DNA of 64,000 nucleotides from Micrococcaceae bacterium (GTDB lineage Bacteria; Actinomycetota; Actinomycetes; Actinomycetales; Micrococcaceae), in contig JAKDMV010000002.1 of assembly GCA_030452125.1 (NCBI GenBank), positions 1 through 64,000 on the forward strand, given 5' to 3'. Below the pieces are notes generated by a model. The model was not told where the DNA came from. It did not search any database and worked only from the letters and a program-made list of their open reading frames with translations. Below, piece by piece: positions 48,079 through 57,971 of the stretch; within the stretch, counting starts at the first letter, position 1, and each line of letters opens with the position of its first letter. The translations under genes were made by a program, and so were the position numbers.

Positions 48079-50997
48079 CCGTCCAGTGAGGTTCCAGGCG
48101 TCTTCCGAACCGGAGTCGCCGTCGTCTTCATCGTGGTAGTCGGTGCTTTGGGCCCGTGAGGCGAGGTCCTCGGCCACCAGATCGGCGCCCTGGTGGTTCG
48201 CGTTGGCGTTCTCGACCAGGGCGGCCTCGGCCGGGGCCACCTCCTCGGGAGCAGCCGGAGCGGTGTCCCCGCGCATGGCGGCGAGCACGGCCGGCAGGTC
48301 GTCGGGCTGGACCAGGACGTCTCGGGCCTTGGACCCCTCGGAAGCACCGACGACGCCGCGTGATTCCAACAGGTCCATCAGTCGTCCGGCCTTGGCGAAG
48401 CCGACCCGGAGTTTGCGTTGGAGCATCGAGGTGGAACCGAACTGGGTGGTGACCACCAGTTCGGTGGCCTGCAGCAGCACCTCGAGATCATCGCCGATGT
48501 CGTCGTCGATGTCCTTCTTGGGCGCCGCCTCCACCGCGACATCCTCGCGGTAGACGGCCGTGAGCTGGCCCTTGACGTGCTCCACGACCCGGTGGATCTC
48601 GGATTCGGTGACCCAGGAGCCCTGCACACGCATCGGCTTGGAGACCCCCATGGGCAGGAACAAGGCATCGCCCTGTCCCAGCAGCTTCTCGGCTCCCGGC
48701 TGGTCCAGCACCACGCGGGAATCGGTGACCGAGGAGGTGGCGAACGCCATGCGGGAGGGCACGTTGGCCTTGATCAACCCGGTGACCACATCCACGGAGG
48801 GGCGCTGGGTGGCCAGGACCAGGTGGATGCCTGCGGCCCGGGCGAGCTGGGTGATGCGCACGATCGAGTCCTCGACGTCACGCGGGGCGACCATCATCAG
48901 ATCGGCCAGCTCATCGACGATCACCAGCAGGTACGGGTAGGGCTTCAGCACCCGCTTGGAGCCCTCGGGCGGAACCACCTTGCCGTTGCGCACCCCCTTG
49001 TTGAAGTCGTCGATGTGCTTATATCCGAAGTTCGCCAGGTCGTCGTAGCGGGTGTCCATCTCGCGCACGACCCATTGCAGGGCTTCTGCCGCCTTCTTCG
49101 GGCTCGTGATGATCGGGGTGATCAGGTGCGGAACGCCCTCGTAGGCGGTCAGTTCCACCCGCTTGGGGTCGACCATGACCATGCGCACATCGTCGGGGGT
49201 GGCCCGCATCAGGATCGAGGTGATCATCGAGTTCACGAAGGCGGACTTACCGGCACCAGTGGCACCGGCGACGAGCATATGCGGCATCTTGGCCAGGTTC
49301 GCGACCACGAACCCGCCTTCGACGTCCTTGCCGATGCCCATGACCATGGGGTGTTCGGTCTTGCGGGCCGCGTTCGAACGCAGCACGTCGCCGAGGGCAA
49401 CCACTTCCTTGTCGGTGTTGGGGATCTCGATGCCGATGGCACTCTTGCCGGGGATCGGCGAGAGGATGCGCACGTCAGAGGAGGCCACCGCATAGGAGAT
49501 GTTCTTGGACAAGGCGGTCACGCGTTCGACCTTGGTCCCCGGGGAGAGCTCGATCTCGTACCGGGTGACCGTAGGCCCACGGCTGAAACCGGTGACGTGG
49601 GCCTCGACCTTGAACTGGTCCAGGGTGTCGGTGAGTGCCTTCACGACGGCGTCGTTGGCCTCGGAACGTTCCTTCGCGGGAGGACCTGCCGGCAGGAACT
49701 CCGAGGAAGGCAGGGTGTAGGCGACGTCGCCGGAGAGCTGGAGCTGTTCGGTGCGCTGCGGGATCGGTGACAAGGGGGCCGGCTGGGCCACCGGGTTGGA
49801 GGCCACGGTGGCGGGGGCCGCCGCGCTCCCGGAGCCGGCCAGCATGCCGTTGATCGCGGTGGTATCCAGCGCCTCGGTGGCCGGTTCCCCATCCTGCCCC
49901 GCAGCGGGGGTGCCCAGTCCGACGTCGTTCTTGACCTTTTCCATGGCCTTTTCGGATGCCGTGGGCCGGCGTACACCCGGGGGGATCTGCGGTTCCGGAA
50001 CCGGTTTGGTCTGGGCATCACGGTCGTTGATGACGGCATTGTCATAGGCTTCATCGCCGGTGAGGCCTTCGCTTGCTGCTGCGGCGGCCTCCTCTTCCTC
50101 GCGTTGGCGGGCCCTGGCTGCCTTGCCGGCGCGGCGGCTGCGCTTGGGCCTGGGGGCCGCGGCACCGCGGTCGGCATAGAGGTAGCTCTGATCGTGTTCT
50201 GGATCGTTCGGGTCCTCGGGTTCACGGGGTTCGGAACCGGGCTCCGGCTGGCCCATGATCCATTCGTAGCCTTGGCGCAGACGGGCCGGGATATGGCGGA
50301 ACGGGGTGGCGGTCATGATCATCACGCTGAGCACGGCGCCGGCGATCATGATCGCCAGGGCACCCCACTGGGTCAGCAGTCCGGCCAACGGAACGGTGAT
50401 GAGGAACCCGACGACGCCGCCACCGGCTCGGAGCGCGTCGAGCGGTTCGTCCAGGGTCGGCAATCCGGCGGCGACATGGGCGATCCCGGCGATGGAGAAT
50501 GTCGCCAGGGTCAGGCCGATGCCGATGCGGTTGTTGGCGCGGTTTTCGGCGGGGCGGCGGAAGAGACGGTAGGCGCCGATGAACAGCACCAGCGGCAGCA
50601 GCGAGGCCATGAAGCCCAGGGATCCGCCGAAGACGTTGTGCACGGTGGTTCCGTACCAACCGACCCCGCGCAGTCCCCACCACTCGACGCTGCCGACGAT
50701 GACGGCGATGACGACCAGAAAGAGTCCGGTGCCGTCGCGACGAATGTCACGGTCCGGGCGCACGTCCTGGCCGATCTTGCGGAAGGCGCCGCCGATCACC
50801 CGGGCCAGGCCCATCCAGAGGCCACGGATGGCGCGTAGCGGCAGGGCGATGTCCTGGTCGGCCTCGGCGGTGTTTCCCACCGGCTTCGTCCCGCCCTGGC
50901 GCGTGGAACCGGAAGCCGGTTTTCCGCGCGCTGGAGTCTTGCCCGCCGGTTTGCGGCCGGAGGCCTTCGTCGGGGTGGGGGAAGTACGGGTCGCCAT
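48076..50997 (-). CDS. ftsK: DNA translocase FtsK
   Basis: A septal DNA pump that clears chromosomes and activates XerCD. The 973-residue protein has a basic Ala/Pro N-terminus, four membrane segments at about residues 65-200, a Pro/acid-rich linker to about 430, the alpha and beta motor domains with Walker A GATGAGKS (near residue 580), LLVIVDELADLMMVA (Walker B), and the C-terminal gamma winged helix (LQRKLRVGFAKAGRLMDLLE) that reads KOPS-type sites. ATG 50997 is preferred over the upstream ATG because TACGGT is 7 bases before it. Confidence 0.94.
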   Translation of the reverse strand: MATRTSPTPTKASGRKPAGKTPARGKPASGSTRQGGTKPVGNTAEADQDIALPLRAIRGLWMGLARVIGGAFRKIGQDVRPDRDIRRDGTGLFLVVIAVIVGSVEWWGLRGVGWYGTTVHNVFGGSLGFMASLLPLVLFIGAYRLFRRPAENRANNRIGIGLTLATFSIAGIAHVAAGLPTLDEPLDALRAGGGVVGFLITVPLAGLLTQWGALAIMIAGAVLSVMIMTATPFRHIPARLRQGYEWIMGQPEPGSEPREPEDPNDPEHDQSYLYADRGAAAPRPKRSRRAGKAARARQREEEEAAAAASEGLTGDEAYDNAVINDRDAQTKPVPEPQIPPGVRRPTASEKAMEKVKNDVGLGTPAAGQDGEPATEALDTTAINGMLAGSGSAAAPATVASNPVAQPAPLSPIPQRTEQLQLSGDVAYTLPSSEFLPAGPPAKERSEANDAVVKALTDTLDQFKVEAHVTGFSRGPTVTRYEIELSPGTKVERVTALSKNISYAVASSDVRILSPIPGKSAIGIEIPNTDKEVVALGDVLRSNAARKTEHPMVMGIGKDVEGGFVVANLAKMPHMLVAGATGAGKSAFVNSMITSILMRATPDDVRMVMVDPKRVELTAYEGVPHLITPIITSPKKAAEALQWVVREMDTRYDDLANFGYKHIDDFNKGVRNGKVVPPEGSKRVLKPYPYLLVIVDELADLMMVAPRDVEDSIVRITQLARAAGIHLVLATQRPSVDVVTGLIKANVPSRMAFATSSVTDSRVVLDQPGAEKLLGQGDALFLPMGVSKPMRVQGSWVTESEIHRVVEHVKGQLTAVYREDVAVEAAPKKDIDDDIGDDLEVLLQATELVVTTQFGSTSMLQRKLRVGFAKAGRLMDLLESRGVVGASEGSKARDVLVQPDDLPAVLAAMRGDTAPAAPEEVAPAEAALVENANANHQGADLVAEDLASRAQSTDYHDEDDGDSGSEDAWNLTGR

Positions 50998-51004
50998 ATG
51001 CGCA

Positions 51005-51010
51005 ACCGTA
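51005..51010 (-). promoter_or_regulatory. -10 box of leaderless ftsK promoter
   Basis: TACGGT, 7 bases before ATG 50997, in the 50-base gap after the RNase J gene. Confidence 0.45.
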
Positions 51011-51047
51011 CAGGATCCAGGGGTCAAAACCCCGGATTCACACGCCT

Positions 51048-52754
51048 TCAGGCCTCCAGGACAACCGGCATGATCAGTGGTTTGCGGCGCAGGGTCCGTC
51101 CGAGCCAGGACCCGATGCTCCGGCGCACGACCTGCTGCAATTGGTGGGTGGTCGCCTCCGGGTTCTTCGCCAGCGCCTCCTGCAGGGCCGTGAGGATCGC
51201 CGGTTTGATGGATTCGAGCACGTCGGCATCCTCGGCCACCCCGCGGGAGTGGATGTCGGGTCCGGAGAGCACGGTTCCGCGCTGTCGGTTGATGACCGAG
51301 ATCACGGAGATGAATCCTTCCTCGCCCAGGACGATGCGGTCCTTGAGGTCCTCCTCGGTGATGCTTCCCACTGCTGATCCGTCGACATAGACCAGCTCGC
51401 AGTCCACGGTGCCGACCCGTCGGGCCACCCCGTCTTTCAGGTCGACCACGGCCCCGTCCTCGGTGACCAGGATGTTCTGCGCGGGAACGCCGGTTTGTTC
51501 GGCAATACGGGCGTTGGCCAGCAGGTGCCGGGTTTCGCCGTGCACAGGCATGGCATGGCCCGGCCGCAGGATGTTGTAGCAGTAGAGCAGTTCCCCGGCG
51601 GAGGCGTGCCCCGAGACGTGGACCTTGGCCGTGCCCTTGTGCACGACGTCGGCCCCCAGGGCCATCAGGGAGTTGATCACCCGGAAGACGGCGTTCTCAT
51701 TGCCGGGGATCAGGGAGGAAGCCAGGATGATGGTGTCCCCGCGGCCGACGGTGACCCGGTGGTCGCCGGTGGCCATCCGGGAGAGTGCCGCCATGGATTC
51801 GCCCTGGGAGCCGGTGGACATCAAGACCACCCGCTCCTCGGGAAGCCGGTCCGCTTCCTTGAGGTCGATCAGGATGCCCTCGGGCACCTCCAGGTACCCC
51901 AGCCGGGCGGCGATGCCCATGTTCCTGACCATGGAACGCCCGACGAAGGCGACCTGGCGCCCGTGCGTGGCGGCGGAGTTGAGCACTTGTTGGACCCGGT
52001 GGACGTGGGAGGAGAAGGAGGCGACGATGATGCGTCGGGTGGCCCGGGAGAACAAATCGTCCAGGACCGGCCCGATCTCCTGTTCGGCCGTCGTGAAGCC
52101 CGGGACGTCCGCGTTGGTGGAGTCGGACATGAACAGGTCCACGCCTTCTTCGCCCAGGCGGGCGAAGGCCCGTAGGTCGGTAATGCGTCCGTCCAACGGC
52201 AACTGGTCCATCTTGAAGTCGCCGGTATGCAGCACCGTACCGGCGCTCGTGCGGATGAATACGGCCAGCGCGTCGGGGATCGAGTGGTTCACTGCCACGA
52301 ATTCGGTTTCGAAGCCGGCGAACGTGTGGCGTTGGCCTTCCTCGACGGTGACCAGCACCGGGGTGATCCGGTGTTCGAGAAGTTTGGCTTCGACCAGGGC
52401 CAGCGTCAGCTGCGATCCGATCAGCGGGATGTCCCCGCGCAACCGCAGCAGGTAGGGCACGGCCCCGATATGGTCCTCGTGCCCGTGGGTCAGTACGACG
52501 CCGACCACGTCGTCGATGCGCTCGCGGATGTAGTCGAAGTCCGGCAGGATGACGTCCACCCCGGGCTGGTGTTCCTCGGGGAAGAGGAGCCCGCAGTCCA
52601 CGATGAGCAGTTTGCCGTCGATCTCGAAGACGGCCATGTTCCGCCCGATTTCCCCGATGCCGCCGAGGGGGACGATCCGCAGGACGTCATGGGCCAATGG
52701 CGGTGGCGGGTTCGGGTACGTTTCCTGCTCCGGCACGACGCTGGTTTCGCTCAT
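51048..52754 (-). CDS. rnj: Ribonuclease J
   Basis: A 568-residue metallo-beta-lactamase/beta-CASP RNase with endo- and 5'-exonuclease activity in RNA decay and rRNA maturation. Motifs: LTHGHEDHIG (zinc site), LHTGDFKMD, the CASP segment VLMSTGSQGESMAALSRMA and VSGHASAGEL. ATG 52754 has an AGGAAAGGGG site. It is 13 bases after the dapA stop, so both are co-transcribed, a pairing seen widely in actinobacteria. Confidence 0.94.
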   Translation of the reverse strand: MSETSVVPEQETYPNPPPPLAHDVLRIVPLGGIGEIGRNMAVFEIDGKLLIVDCGLLFPEEHQPGVDVILPDFDYIRERIDDVVGVVLTHGHEDHIGAVPYLLRLRGDIPLIGSQLTLALVEAKLLEHRITPVLVTVEEGQRHTFAGFETEFVAVNHSIPDALAVFIRTSAGTVLHTGDFKMDQLPLDGRITDLRAFARLGEEGVDLFMSDSTNADVPGFTTAEQEIGPVLDDLFSRATRRIIVASFSSHVHRVQQVLNSAATHGRQVAFVGRSMVRNMGIAARLGYLEVPEGILIDLKEADRLPEERVVLMSTGSQGESMAALSRMATGDHRVTVGRGDTIILASSLIPGNENAVFRVINSLMALGADVVHKGTAKVHVSGHASAGELLYCYNILRPGHAMPVHGETRHLLANARIAEQTGVPAQNILVTEDGAVVDLKDGVARRVGTVDCELVYVDGSAVGSITEEDLKDRIVLGEEGFISVISVINRQRGTVLSGPDIHSRGVAEDADVLESIKPAILTALQEALAKNPEATTHQLQQVVRRSIGSWLGRTLRRKPLIMPVVLEA

Positions 52755-52767
52755 CGGGGCCCCTTTC

Positions 52768-53685
52768 CTAGAGGTTGATTCCCGCCTCGGCCAGATTCGC
52801 ACGAATGGGGGCCGCTTCGGCATCGGTCGGTTCCACCAGGGGCAGACGGACGATCGCGTTGGAGAGGACCCCCTGCCACTTCAGGACCGTCTTGGCGGCC
52901 ACGGCTCCTTGGATATGCGACATGACGGCACGCTGGATGGGGTCCAGTTCGAAGTGCAGGGCCCGGGCGGTGGCCAGGTCGCCGGCCAGCAGGGCGTCCA
53001 CCAGGCGGCGGTATGCGGCGGTGGCGACGTGGGCGGTCACGGAGATGACCCCCTGGGCGCCGGCGGCCATCAGCGGCAGCGTCAGCCCGTCGTCCCCGGA
53101 GTACACATCCAGGTCGGTGCTGGCCAGCACGCGGGTGGTGGCCTGGTAGTCGGCCTTCGCATCCTTCAACGCCACCACGTTGGGGTGTTCGGCCAGACGG
53201 ATCAGGGTTTCGGTGCTGATGGAGATGCCGGTGCGGCCGGGAATGTCATAGACCATGACGGGCAGATCGGTGCAGGAAGCGAGCGTCTCGACGTGGGCCC
53301 GGACGCCGGCCTGGCTGGGCTTGTTGTAATACGGTGCGGTGACCAGCAGCCCGTGCACGCCGACCTTCGCGGCGGCCTGGGAGAGCTGGATGGAGTGGGC
53401 AGTGTCGTTGGTGGTGGACCCGGCGATGATCTTCGCACGGTCGCCCACGGCTTCGACGACCGTGCGGAACATGCCCACGTTCTCCTCGTCGGTCAGCGTC
53501 GAGGTCTCCCCCGTGGTCCCGGTGACCACCAGGTTGTCGCAGCCCTCATCGACTAGTTTGGTCGCCAAGGCCGCTGCCTGGTCGTAGTCGACCTCGCCGG
53601 CGGGCGTGAACGGGGTGACCATGGCGGTCCCCAGGTTCCCGAAGATGGCATCATGACGCGGGGTATTGGATTCCGGGGTAGGCAT
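52768..53685 (-). CDS. dapA: 4-hydroxy-tetrahydrodipicolinate synthase
   Basis: The first committed step of lysine/DAP synthesis: pyruvate plus aspartate semialdehyde. The 305-residue barrel enzyme has VTGTTGETSTLTDEE, the catalytic Tyr in PYYNKPSQ and YDIPGRTG, and the Schiff-base lysine in VVALKDAKAD. ATG 53685 follows TAACGT by 6 bases. It is divergent from an integral membrane protein gene 152 bases away. Confidence 0.95.
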   Translation of the reverse strand: MPTPESNTPRHDAIFGNLGTAMVTPFTPAGEVDYDQAAALATKLVDEGCDNLVVTGTTGETSTLTDEENVGMFRTVVEAVGDRAKIIAGSTTNDTAHSIQLSQAAAKVGVHGLLVTAPYYNKPSQAGVRAHVETLASCTDLPVMVYDIPGRTGISISTETLIRLAEHPNVVALKDAKADYQATTRVLASTDLDVYSGDDGLTLPLMAAGAQGVISVTAHVATAAYRRLVDALLAGDLATARALHFELDPIQRAVMSHIQGAVAAKTVLKWQGVLSNAIVRLPLVEPTDAEAAPIRANLAEAGINL

Positions 53686-53691
53686 GGCACC

Positions 53692-53697
53692 ACGTTA
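53692..53697 (-). promoter_or_regulatory. -10 box of leaderless dapA promoter
   Basis: TAACGT, 6 bases before ATG 53685. The spacer GGTGCC is the same as at marR. Confidence 0.5.
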
Positions 53698-53824
53698 CCC
53701 CGCACGGACCCCGAAACCGCCGAGTCCACGCGCCACGTGACCAAGATGACGCGCACCCGGCCGACGATGACGACGCGGGCCCGATTCCGCCGTCGTCCCC
53801 CCTCCGGCCGGTGGCCCGCCTTGA

Positions 53825-53830
53825 TATATT
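53825..53830 (+). promoter_or_regulatory. -10 box of leaderless membrane-protein promoter
   Basis: TATATT, the closest to consensus in the window, 7 bases before GTG 53838. Confidence 0.55.
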
Positions 53831-53837
53831 CGACCGT

Positions 53838-55088
53838 GTGTCCCCGGCACCCCCGCCGCCCGATCCGATCCTCCAGGAGCCCATGCCCAGTCAGAGCGCC
53901 TCCGCCCCCGCTGGTCGGATCGCGGGGGTCGATGTGGCCCGCGGCCTCGCCCTGCTGGGCATGATGGCCACCCACATCCTGCCGTTGACCCGGGCCGATG
54001 ATTCCGGCGCCGTCCATGCCACCTGGACGGCCACCTTGTTCGCCGGGACGTCCTCGGCACTGTTCGCGATCCTGGCCGGTGTCGGCTTGGCGCTGCTGAC
54101 CGGGGGAAGCCGCCCACATACCGGGACCCGACTCAGGTCCGGGCGGCGCTCGGTCCTGATCCGGGCCGTGTTGATCACCGTCATCGGGTTGGGCTGTGGA
54201 GCGTTGAACACCAATGTCGCCGTCATCCTGGTGCACTACGGGGTGCTGTTCCTGATCGCCAGTGTGTTCCTCGGCTTGCGGTGGCGCACCCTCTGGTTCT
54301 CGGCGATCGGCTGGCTGCTGCTCTCCCCCGTCCTGTGGTACCTGCTCTTCCCGCTGGCGACGTCCCGCATCTCCCCGGCCACCGTAGGCCCCTCCCCCGG
54401 TCTGACGGACCTGCTGCGCCCGGCCTCGTTGGCCGCCGATCTGTTCATCACCGGCTACTACCCGGTCCTGGTCTGGACGGGATTCATCGTGCTGGGTCTG
54501 GCCCTGGGGCGCTGCCGGATCTCGCTGCCTCCGGTCGCCCTGGCGTTCACCGTCGGTGGTGCGTCCCTGGCGTGGGCGGCCCGGGAGCTCTCGGACCGGG
54601 TGATCGGAGCCAACGACGAGGCGCTGCGGACCTTGACGGCGATCACCGAGGGGAACGGTCTGCCCCTGGATGCTGCGTTGCTCTCCGGGCACGGCCTGGC
54701 AGGGGTCGAAGGGACCCCCTGGTGGTTCGTCCTCTCCGCACCGCATAGCAGCGCCCCCTTGGATCTGCTGCATGTGGCGGGGACCGCGATCGCCGTCCTG
54801 GGCGCCTGCCAGTTGCTGGCCATGGCACTGTCGGCGCTGCTCGGCCTGGCCGGAGAAGCACTGCTCTGGCCACTCTCTGGCGCCGGGTCCGCGACGCTGA
54901 CCCTCTATGCCGGCCACCTGGTGGCCTTGGACGCGTTGAGCACCGTCACCGCCGGAATGCCGCGGTTGGGGTTGTACCTGTACTTCGTCGTCGGTTCCCT
55001 GCTGGTGGGCATCGGACTGAAGTGGGCCGGCCGGAGGGGCCCGCTGGAAGCCGGGGTGCATGCGCTCGCCCGCAGCGGCACCGGCTGA
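53838..55088 (+). CDS. Polytopic membrane protein, DUF418/DUF1624-like
   Basis: A 416-residue membrane protein with about ten hydrophobic segments. The opening RIAGVDVARGLALLGMMATH is shared by DUF418 and heparan-acetyltransferase-like (DUF1624) families, which may move acyl groups across the membrane; I cannot decide between them. GTG 53838 is preferred because TATATT ends 7 bases before it. The usual choice would be ATG 53883, but its AGGAG is only 3 bases away. It converges with the GAP-family gene (6-base gap). Confidence 0.78.
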   Translation: MSPAPPPPDPILQEPMPSQSASAPAGRIAGVDVARGLALLGMMATHILPLTRADDSGAVHATWTATLFAGTSSALFAILAGVGLALLTGGSRPHTGTRLRSGRRSVLIRAVLITVIGLGCGALNTNVAVILVHYGVLFLIASVFLGLRWRTLWFSAIGWLLLSPVLWYLLFPLATSRISPATVGPSPGLTDLLRPASLAADLFITGYYPVLVWTGFIVLGLALGRCRISLPPVALAFTVGGASLAWAARELSDRVIGANDEALRTLTAITEGNGLPLDAALLSGHGLAGVEGTPWWFVLSAPHSSAPLDLLHVAGTAIAVLGACQLLAMALSALLGLAGEALLWPLSGAGSATLTLYAGHLVALDALSTVTAGMPRLGLYLYFVVGSLLVGIGLKWAGRRGPLEAGVHALARSGTG

Positions 55089-55094
55089 TCCGGC

Positions 55095-55880
55095 TTAGAG
55101 CCCACCGACGGCGAAGCGCAGCAGCAGGAACCCGCCGACTCCCATGATCCACAACACCGCTTCGGCGGAGGCCTTGCCCAACCACTGGCCCAGCCGGTGC
55201 AGGGGTCCGTTGATGCGGTGGGCCAACAGCAGCCGGGCGGTCAGCAGCAACCCAGCCGGTAGCAACATGACTACGCAGTAGCCCGCCAGCAGCAGGAACG
55301 ATCCCGCCCCGGCAGGACCTGAGACGGTCAGCACGCCGATCGCCGCTACATAGGGCAGCATGGTCGGCAGCTCGAGCAAACCGGCCACCAGCGCCAAAGT
55401 AAGCAGGCCGGCCGGGGTGCCCAGGGCCCTGCCGATGCGGGTCTTCCACCGTTCCTCGGCCGCTTCCTGACGGCCCTGCGGACCGGATGGCCCCGGTTGA
55501 TCCGGTGCCGTCGCGGTTGCCCCGGTCGCGGTCGTGGCGTGCTGCGGTTTCGCCGTCCGGCGCACCGTCTTGCCGTCCTTGAGCGCGAACCACAGAAGCC
55601 CGGCGCCGCCGGCAAGCGCCACCCAATGGGCCGGGCGTGAGTCGATGAACATCCGGGCTCCGTCACCCCATACCTGGAGCACCGTGGTGGCCGAGGTCAG
55701 CATCAGCACGCCGATGAGGAAGTAGAAGACCCCGATCGTCACCAGGTAGATGCCGATCCGTCCGGCGATGCGCCCGACGTCGCGGCGCAACAGCAACCAC
55801 ACGGGGATCACCAGGGTGCCGATGCTGGTGCTGTCCACCAGGGCCAGGACGAGGAGTTTGAGCAGATTCTCAGAGGTCAT
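55095..55880 (-). CDS. GAP family (sulfolipid-1-addressing-like) membrane protein
   Basis: A 261-residue protein with six hydrophobic segments in two groups of three, separated by a hydrophilic loop (about residues 105-150, rich in Ala/Thr/Pro/Gln). LVLALVDSTSIGTLVIPVWLLL and GTPAGLLTLALVAGLLELPTMLPYVAA are the LysE-like repeats of the GAP/Sap family, linked in mycobacteria to glycolipid export. ATG 55880 is chosen because the added upstream residues are hydrophilic and unlike the family. It is divergent from the histidine kinase gene. Confidence 0.75.
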   Translation of the reverse strand: MTSENLLKLLVLALVDSTSIGTLVIPVWLLLRRDVGRIAGRIGIYLVTIGVFYFLIGVLMLTSATTVLQVWGDGARMFIDSRPAHWVALAGGAGLLWFALKDGKTVRRTAKPQHATTATGATATAPDQPGPSGPQGRQEAAEERWKTRIGRALGTPAGLLTLALVAGLLELPTMLPYVAAIGVLTVSGPAGAGSFLLLAGYCVVMLLPAGLLLTARLLLAHRINGPLHRLGQWLGKASAEAVLWIMGVGGFLLLRFAVGGL

Positions 55881-56005
55881 GACCCCACACTCGTCGGATC
55901 CCGGCTGCCGCGCGTCCTGCCATCGATGCACCGGAGGTCATCCCTTCGTCCCATCAGGTGGCCTCCCGCCTTGGAACCACGGGCGGGGACGGGCACGATG
56001 AAACC

Positions 56006-57295
56006 ATGAACGATACCGAACGGCCCGTTCTCCGGGTGCTGAGTGCCATCCGGCGCGAGGACATCCTGCTGGCCCTGGGCTATCCGGCGATGATGTGGTT
56101 GCTGTTGACCGTGAACAACGATGGCGACTGGGCCTGGTTCCCACCAGCTTTCTCGGCCTGGTGGCCCGCAGTGGCAGCCGTGGGGTCTGTGGGCATCCTC
56201 TTCCGGCGTGGGACGACGTTCCTGATGGCCTCCATGACCGGGACGGCGGTACTGGTGCTGTTGCTGATGGGCCAGACGACGGCGCTGTTCCTGCTCTGGG
56301 AAACCGTCTTCTCGCTGGTGCTCTTTGCCGGCGACCGGGTCTCCCGAATGACCGAAATCGCCTCCCTGGTCCTCACGGCCGTCGCCACTCTTTCCGTCCT
56401 GGCGGTCACGGCCGAGCTGCCTGCTGCCGTTCTGACGGCACTGATTGCCGGAATGTCGTTGCTGCTGCCGGCCGAATGGGCCAGCAATGTGCGCAAGGAA
56501 CGCAAGCTGTCCGCGGCGGAGGCCACCCGTGCTCAGGCTGCGGAGGATGCCGTCAGGCAACAAGCCACCCTGGAAGCAGCCCGTCACGAATTGGCGGTGG
56601 CCTCCGAGCGCCAACGCATGGCCCACGAACTCCACGATGTCCTCTCGGCCCGCCTCTCGGCGATCGCCCTGCAGACCGGCGCTGCGCTGAGCACCGGGAC
56701 CCGTGAACTCGCCGCCGAGGTCCTGTCCCATGTCCGGAAGGAAAGCGTCGCGGGGCTGAACGAGCTGACTTCGATGATCCGGATCCTGTCTTCGGGTGAT
56801 GCCCAGGAAGCTGCGGGGTTCCTCGCGGACCTTGATTCGCTGGTCGCCGCCCATGCTGCTTCGGGGACCCGGATCACCCTGTCCAGCACGGTGTCGGGAA
56901 CCGCGTCGATCCCCTCGGCACAACAGACTGCCGTCTACCGGGTCGTGGCCGAGTCGCTGGTCAACGCGCTGAGACATGCCCCCGGTGCCAATATCGCCGT
57001 CGTCGGGCAGGGTGGTCCCGCCGCCGGGCTGCTCCACGTCCGCGTCACCAACAGCCCACCACCGGCCGGACCTGGGTCCGCGGCAGATGCCGGGGAACCC
57101 GGGACCGGCACCGGGTTGCGGAGTCTTCGCCTGCGGGTGGAGCAGCTCGGCGGGGAACTGACGGCAGCAGTGCACGACGGCGGCTGGCAGGTCTCGGTTC
57201 GGCTGCCGGTTCGCGCCTCGGAGGAAGATTTGGAGCACTCTGGCGCTGGGCTCGCCGGCCGGGCCTCGGTTCCGCCGGCTGAGGGCCCGGCATGA
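56006..57295 (+). CDS. Sensor histidine kinase (HisKA_3, NarL-type partner)
   Basis: A 429-residue membrane sensor with five to six hydrophobic segments in residues ~20-165, a short coiled linker, then the DHp helix with the phospho-accepting His in ERQRMAHELHDVLSARLSA and the ATPase domain (VVAESLVNALRHAPGAN N-box, GTGTGLRSLRLRVEQLGG G-box). No large external sensor loop is seen, so it may sense the membrane. Its stop overlaps the response regulator start (ATGA). The GAP-family gene is divergent. Confidence 0.88.
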   Translation: MNDTERPVLRVLSAIRREDILLALGYPAMMWLLLTVNNDGDWAWFPPAFSAWWPAVAAVGSVGILFRRGTTFLMASMTGTAVLVLLLMGQTTALFLLWETVFSLVLFAGDRVSRMTEIASLVLTAVATLSVLAVTAELPAAVLTALIAGMSLLLPAEWASNVRKERKLSAAEATRAQAAEDAVRQQATLEAARHELAVASERQRMAHELHDVLSARLSAIALQTGAALSTGTRELAAEVLSHVRKESVAGLNELTSMIRILSSGDAQEAAGFLADLDSLVAAHAASGTRITLSSTVSGTASIPSAQQTAVYRVVAESLVNALRHAPGANIAVVGQGGPAAGLLHVRVTNSPPPAGPGSAADAGEPGTGTGLRSLRLRVEQLGGELTAAVHDGGWQVSVRLPVRASEEDLEHSGAGLAGRASVPPAEGPA

Positions 57296-57951
57296 GCGAT
57301 ATCACGGTGTTGTTGGCTGATGACCATGCGGCCATCCGTCTGGGCATGCGCATGGTCTTGGAAACGCAGCCCGGTCTCACCGTCGTGGGCGAAGCGGCCG
57401 ACGGCGCCCGGGCGGTTCAGATGGCGCGGGCGCTGCGCCCCGACGTCGTCCTGATGGATCTGCGCATGCCGGTCGTCGACGGGATCCAGGCGACCCGGGA
57501 AATCACCGCCGAGGCCTTGTCCAAGGTCCTGGTGCTGACGACCTTCGACCAGGATGCCTACCTCTTCGGGGCGTTGGAGGCCGGGGCCGACGGGTTCCTG
57601 CTCAAATCGGCCGAACCGGCGGATATCACCGCCGCGTTGCAGCGGGTCCACGCCGGGGATTCGGTGATTTCCCCCGAGGTCACGGCACGAATCGTCAGTG
57701 CAGCGGTGGCCGCCCGGACGGCGCCACCCATCGCTGACGCCGCTTCCCTGGATGCCGCTGCCGCGGTGGAGACGCTGACCGCCCGCGAGCGTGAAGTGCT
57801 GAAGTGCCTGGGTGAGGGGTTGTCCAATCAACTGATCGGACGTCGGTTGGATATTTCGGAGACGACCGTGAAAACCCACGTTTCGCGGGTCCTGGCCAAG
57901 CTCGGCCTGCAGTCCCGCGTGCAGGCTGCCTTGTTTTCACGTCGGAGCTGA
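57292..57951 (+). CDS. NarL/FixJ-type response regulator
   Basis: A 219-residue regulator. The receiver domain has the acidic pair in LLADDHAAIRLGMRMVL, the phospho-accepting Asp in PDVVLMDLRMPVVDG, the Thr in VLVLTTFDQD and the Lys in FLLKSAEP. The C-terminal LuxR-type HTH is LTAREREVLKCLGEGLSNQLI to ETTVKTHVSRVLAKLGL. It pairs with the upstream kinase. By proximity, candidate targets are the GAP-family and DUF418-like membrane genes. Confidence 0.93.
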   Translation: MSDITVLLADDHAAIRLGMRMVLETQPGLTVVGEAADGARAVQMARALRPDVVLMDLRMPVVDGIQATREITAEALSKVLVLTTFDQDAYLFGALEAGADGFLLKSAEPADITAALQRVHAGDSVISPEVTARIVSAAVAARTAPPIADAASLDAAAAVETLTAREREVLKCLGEGLSNQLIGRRLDISETTVKTHVSRVLAKLGLQSRVQAALFSRRS

Positions 57952-57971
57952 TCGGCCCCGGGCCGGGAAGG

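Noticed and set aside
57945-57971. Terminator between the response regulator and the TM-TPR gene
   Set aside because: GGCCCCGGGCC can pair only with a loop too small to fold; the 20-base gap shows no convincing stem.
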